Origin: Kuschelorhynchus macadamiae
Taxonomy: Eukaryota; Arthropoda; Insecta; Coleoptera; Curculionidae
Reading direction: 5' to 3'
Assembly: GCA_030620095.1 (NCBI GenBank)
Contig: JAUTXW010000325.1
Location: 62,001-126,000, forward strand
DNA: 64,000 nucleotides
Under the pieces are notes generated by a model. It was not told the DNA's origin. It worked only from the letters and a program-made list of their open reading frames with translations, and did not search any database. Shown here piece by piece: positions 61,791 through 64,000 of the stretch; the stretch's first letter is position 1; each line of letters begins with the position of its first letter. The position numbers and the translations under genes are program-made.

Positions 61791-63720
61791 CGGCCTATTA
61801 GATACCCTCATTCTATCAAAAGATGTATTTTACTACCGTATCTATCTACCTTTTAATACTGCTTTAGTTTGTAGCCGTATGACAATTTAATAATAAAAAG
61901 GGGCACTGATAAAAATTGTTATTTAATTATTGGTCAGGGAAAAAATTATTTATTTTTGTTAGAGTGATTTATTTTATTTGTATTAGAAGTTAATAGATTT
62001 GAAATTAATTTATTACATTGGTTACCACGGGTACACATTTAGGATAACCGGAAGCGATTTGTAGGTTCTTAATGATTTTCAGACTTATGGGCGCCACCAA
62101 CTTTAGAAGAAAAAAAAACACTAGACAGATTCACTGATTTTCAGTTAAGTTCAATGAAGCAAAGATTAATTGTATTTTAATGCGTAGTTATCAAACTCTG
62201 AAAAGTAAAAATATAAACACAAAAGAATCAAATTCCAAAGCACTCAGAATTATTACAAATATATCTGAAATTTTACACTTTATTTAGTACATAAAATAGT
62301 CAACACTAAATTTTCTTAATACCCAAATTATGAAAATAAACCAATATCTGGTTGTATAATTCCCAAAATATACATAAAAATGTACAGCTATGATTTGTGC
62401 ACTTTTATCGAAGTTATAACCAAAATTTATAGATAGATAGATGTAAAGGACTAGACCTATCTAGCTACTCATTTATAAAACACAAAATTAAGCAAAAGGA
62501 CAATAGTGGAATAAGCAAAATTTGTAAGCATTAAGCTAAAAAATTACCATCACATTTAAGGGTATTATATAACTATTTTATACTATATATTGTTATAATA
62601 GATATTACTATATTTATATATTTATAAATATGTGTTTCGAGTATCGATTGGTGGTTATAATATAAATTAATTAAAAGTGTTAGCTTTGCTAAAAGGTTGC
62701 TCTATTCTTGAATAGCAAAACTAGAGTGAAACTTGAGTATTTGTCAGCATACAATGCTTAAGATAATTGCTTTTAAAATAACAATTATTAAATTATTTAA
62801 ATTTTACTACTTAATATACAAAAAAATATGATTGGTGAGTTTTACAAATTAGCCAAAATAATATATTATCAAGAAAAAAACACATCTTTAAGTTGGAATT
62901 TCTGGGGGGCCCAAAGCGTCTGGACTTCACAAACGCATCATATAGCTTCTAACTCTAAATTAATCCAAGCAAATAATTTAAGCAAATAAATAAATATCTC
63001 AACATGTAGACTAGCTGTTTACGGAATGTTTTGATATATAAAACATACAAACATAAGAAATTGTATCATTTACCTTAAGTTTTTATAGACACATAGTAAT
63101 CGTACAGACACTTTCATCCTGTCGGGATTCATCATTTCACCGATCGTAATAGAGAAACATCAAGTAACATAAAAAAGAATTGATTTCAAATTAAAATTTG
63201 TCAGTTTTTTTGACATAACACTGTTTATATTATAAATCGAAACATTCCGTAGACAGACTAGTCTACATGTTCAGATATGTAATTTTATTAAATCATATTT
63301 TTATTTAGTTGCGAAAAAGCAAAAAAAGATTTTTGTTGGTCATTCTAAGTGCAACAAATATTCTGAACACATTTAAAAATATATTAATGTTCTTAGACAT
63401 TTTTCCGGTTTTGTATTTTCCGCCGATTCTAAATGATATAAACAAATATTTGCACTATTTTAAAAGAAAAATGCCGCATAAATATGAGTCCTAAGCAGCT
63501 TTCACGTTGAGAGGTTTAAATGTAGGCCCGGTCTAACTTAACAGTTATAGGTTTAAAACGACATATGCGGGGCAATGAAAAAAGCAAAGTTTTAATTTCC
63601 ATGGCAAGATCTAATATAACTCTTACACTCTCTCTTTTGTGAATCCAAAATTAATTGACAAGCCAGGTAGATCTGGGGTATGTCTTAAGTATTTTTAGAT
63701 CTGTTGTTTTTCTTAAATCT
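61791..63720. other. AT-rich stretch with no recognisable gene
   Basis: Probably further intron of the myosin gene. One short minus-strand frame at 63150-63073 ends at a donor-like AG|GTAAAT but does not match myosin. Confidence 0.45.
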
Positions 63721-63847
63721 TAACAGCCGGTTGCACAAAACTTAATTGTTGTTTAGAATATTTAACCGAGCTTTCGGATTTGACAAGCTGCTTATAGAAA
63801 TCTATGAACTCGCTGTCTAAAATTGAGCTTTCTGCAACCGGCCGTTA
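63721..63847. mobile_element. Short MITE with 15-bp terminal inverted repeats
   Basis: The left end taacagccggttgca and the right end tgcaaccggccgtta are reverse complements except for one base. The element is 127 bases and non-coding. Subterminal gagctttc occurs twice (near 63770 and 63825). The flanks could carry a TA or TTA duplication, which would suit Tc1/mariner or PIF/Harbinger origin respectively. Confidence 0.75.
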
Positions 63848-63915
63848 GTCTAGTGATATATGATTAATGATTGGATGCTAGGTAATAAATATAAACCCAC
63901 TAAAAAGGTGCTCGC

Positions 63916-64000
63916 CAGGGGACGAGGGTGAAGCGCTGCTTCACCTACATTTTCCACTCAGTTTACTTAAACAAAAATATTACCCATTTTATAATCTACA
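63916..64000 (+). mobile_element. hAT-like left terminus running off the window
   Basis: CAGGGGACGAG at 63916 is followed by a perfect palindrome (ggtgaagc, gct, gcttcacc; 63927-63945). The same palindrome in decayed form follows the ccgtggcgcc terminus at 10816, so the two belong to one type of element. The body and right end lie outside the window. Confidence 0.4.

Noticed and set aside
63073..63150. Minus-strand frame EMMNPDRMKVSVRLLCVYKN ending at a donor-like AG|GTAAAT, in the phase needed to join the switch II exon
   Set aside because: The expected sequence before AIS in class XVIII myosins is a hydrophobic helix ending in LVNR or LINR. This peptide does not resemble it, and no acceptor site precedes it.
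1..64000. CRISPR arrays, bacterial operons or ribosome-binding sites
   Set aside because: No direct-repeat/spacer arrays exist, and the gene structure and transposon content are those of an animal genome.

Overview
The window looks like insect nuclear DNA, or at least arthropod DNA. It is strongly AT-rich, has no operons or dense coding, and is packed with decayed transposable elements. These include jockey/CR1-type non-LTR retrotransposons, Penelope-like elements, Tc1/mariner, hAT and Transib remnants, and foldback elements. The only host gene I can support is split into short exons by introns of 1.4 to 2.8 kb. I cannot name the insect order from sequence alone.

The host gene is on the minus strand between about 59.2 kb and 46.9 kb. 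Six consecutive exons (59212-59030, 57182-56989, 55570-55357, 53012-52844, 50052-49870, 47159-46950) splice with canonical GT/AG borders and matching phases. They give an open 384-residue stretch of a class XVIII unconventional myosin motor (Myo18/Mhcl type), from switch II to the converter. The P-loop and switch I exons should lie beyond base 64000. The end of the converter, the IQ/neck and the coiled-coil tail should lie below 46950, but I could not find them. Its introns hold a CR1/jockey-type retrotransposon (50.5-52.5 kb), an inverted Penelope structure (57.3-58.6 kb) and small MITEs.

From 1 to 46 kb there is no recognisable host gene. Region by region: a non-LTR retroelement (1-2 kb); a hAT-like MITE (2.1-2.3 kb); a dispersed repeat family, here called Pal-R, with a terminal hairpin and internal tandem units (3.6-5.5, 10.7, 12.7-13.3, 25.4, 27.3-28.5, 37.7-38.6 and 43.6 kb); mariner-like transposase remnants (3.9-4.4, 7.0, 22.0-22.8, 36.4-37.0 kb) and a lone transposase-type helix-turn-helix ORF (25.1 kb); Penelope-like elements (14.8-16.5 and 18.5-20 kb); a decayed Transib transposase, the family related to the RAG1 core (31.5-32.8 kb); and several long inverted-repeat elements (6.8-7.3, 23.0-23.8, 42.1-43.0, 43.9-44.9 kb). 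Beyond the myosin exons, 60.5-61.8 kb holds an RNase H-bearing non-LTR element, and the end of the window holds a small MITE and the start of a hAT-like element.

All coordinates of decayed elements are approximate, because boundaries were judged by eye. I found no intact autonomous transposon, tRNA, rRNA or CRISPR array.
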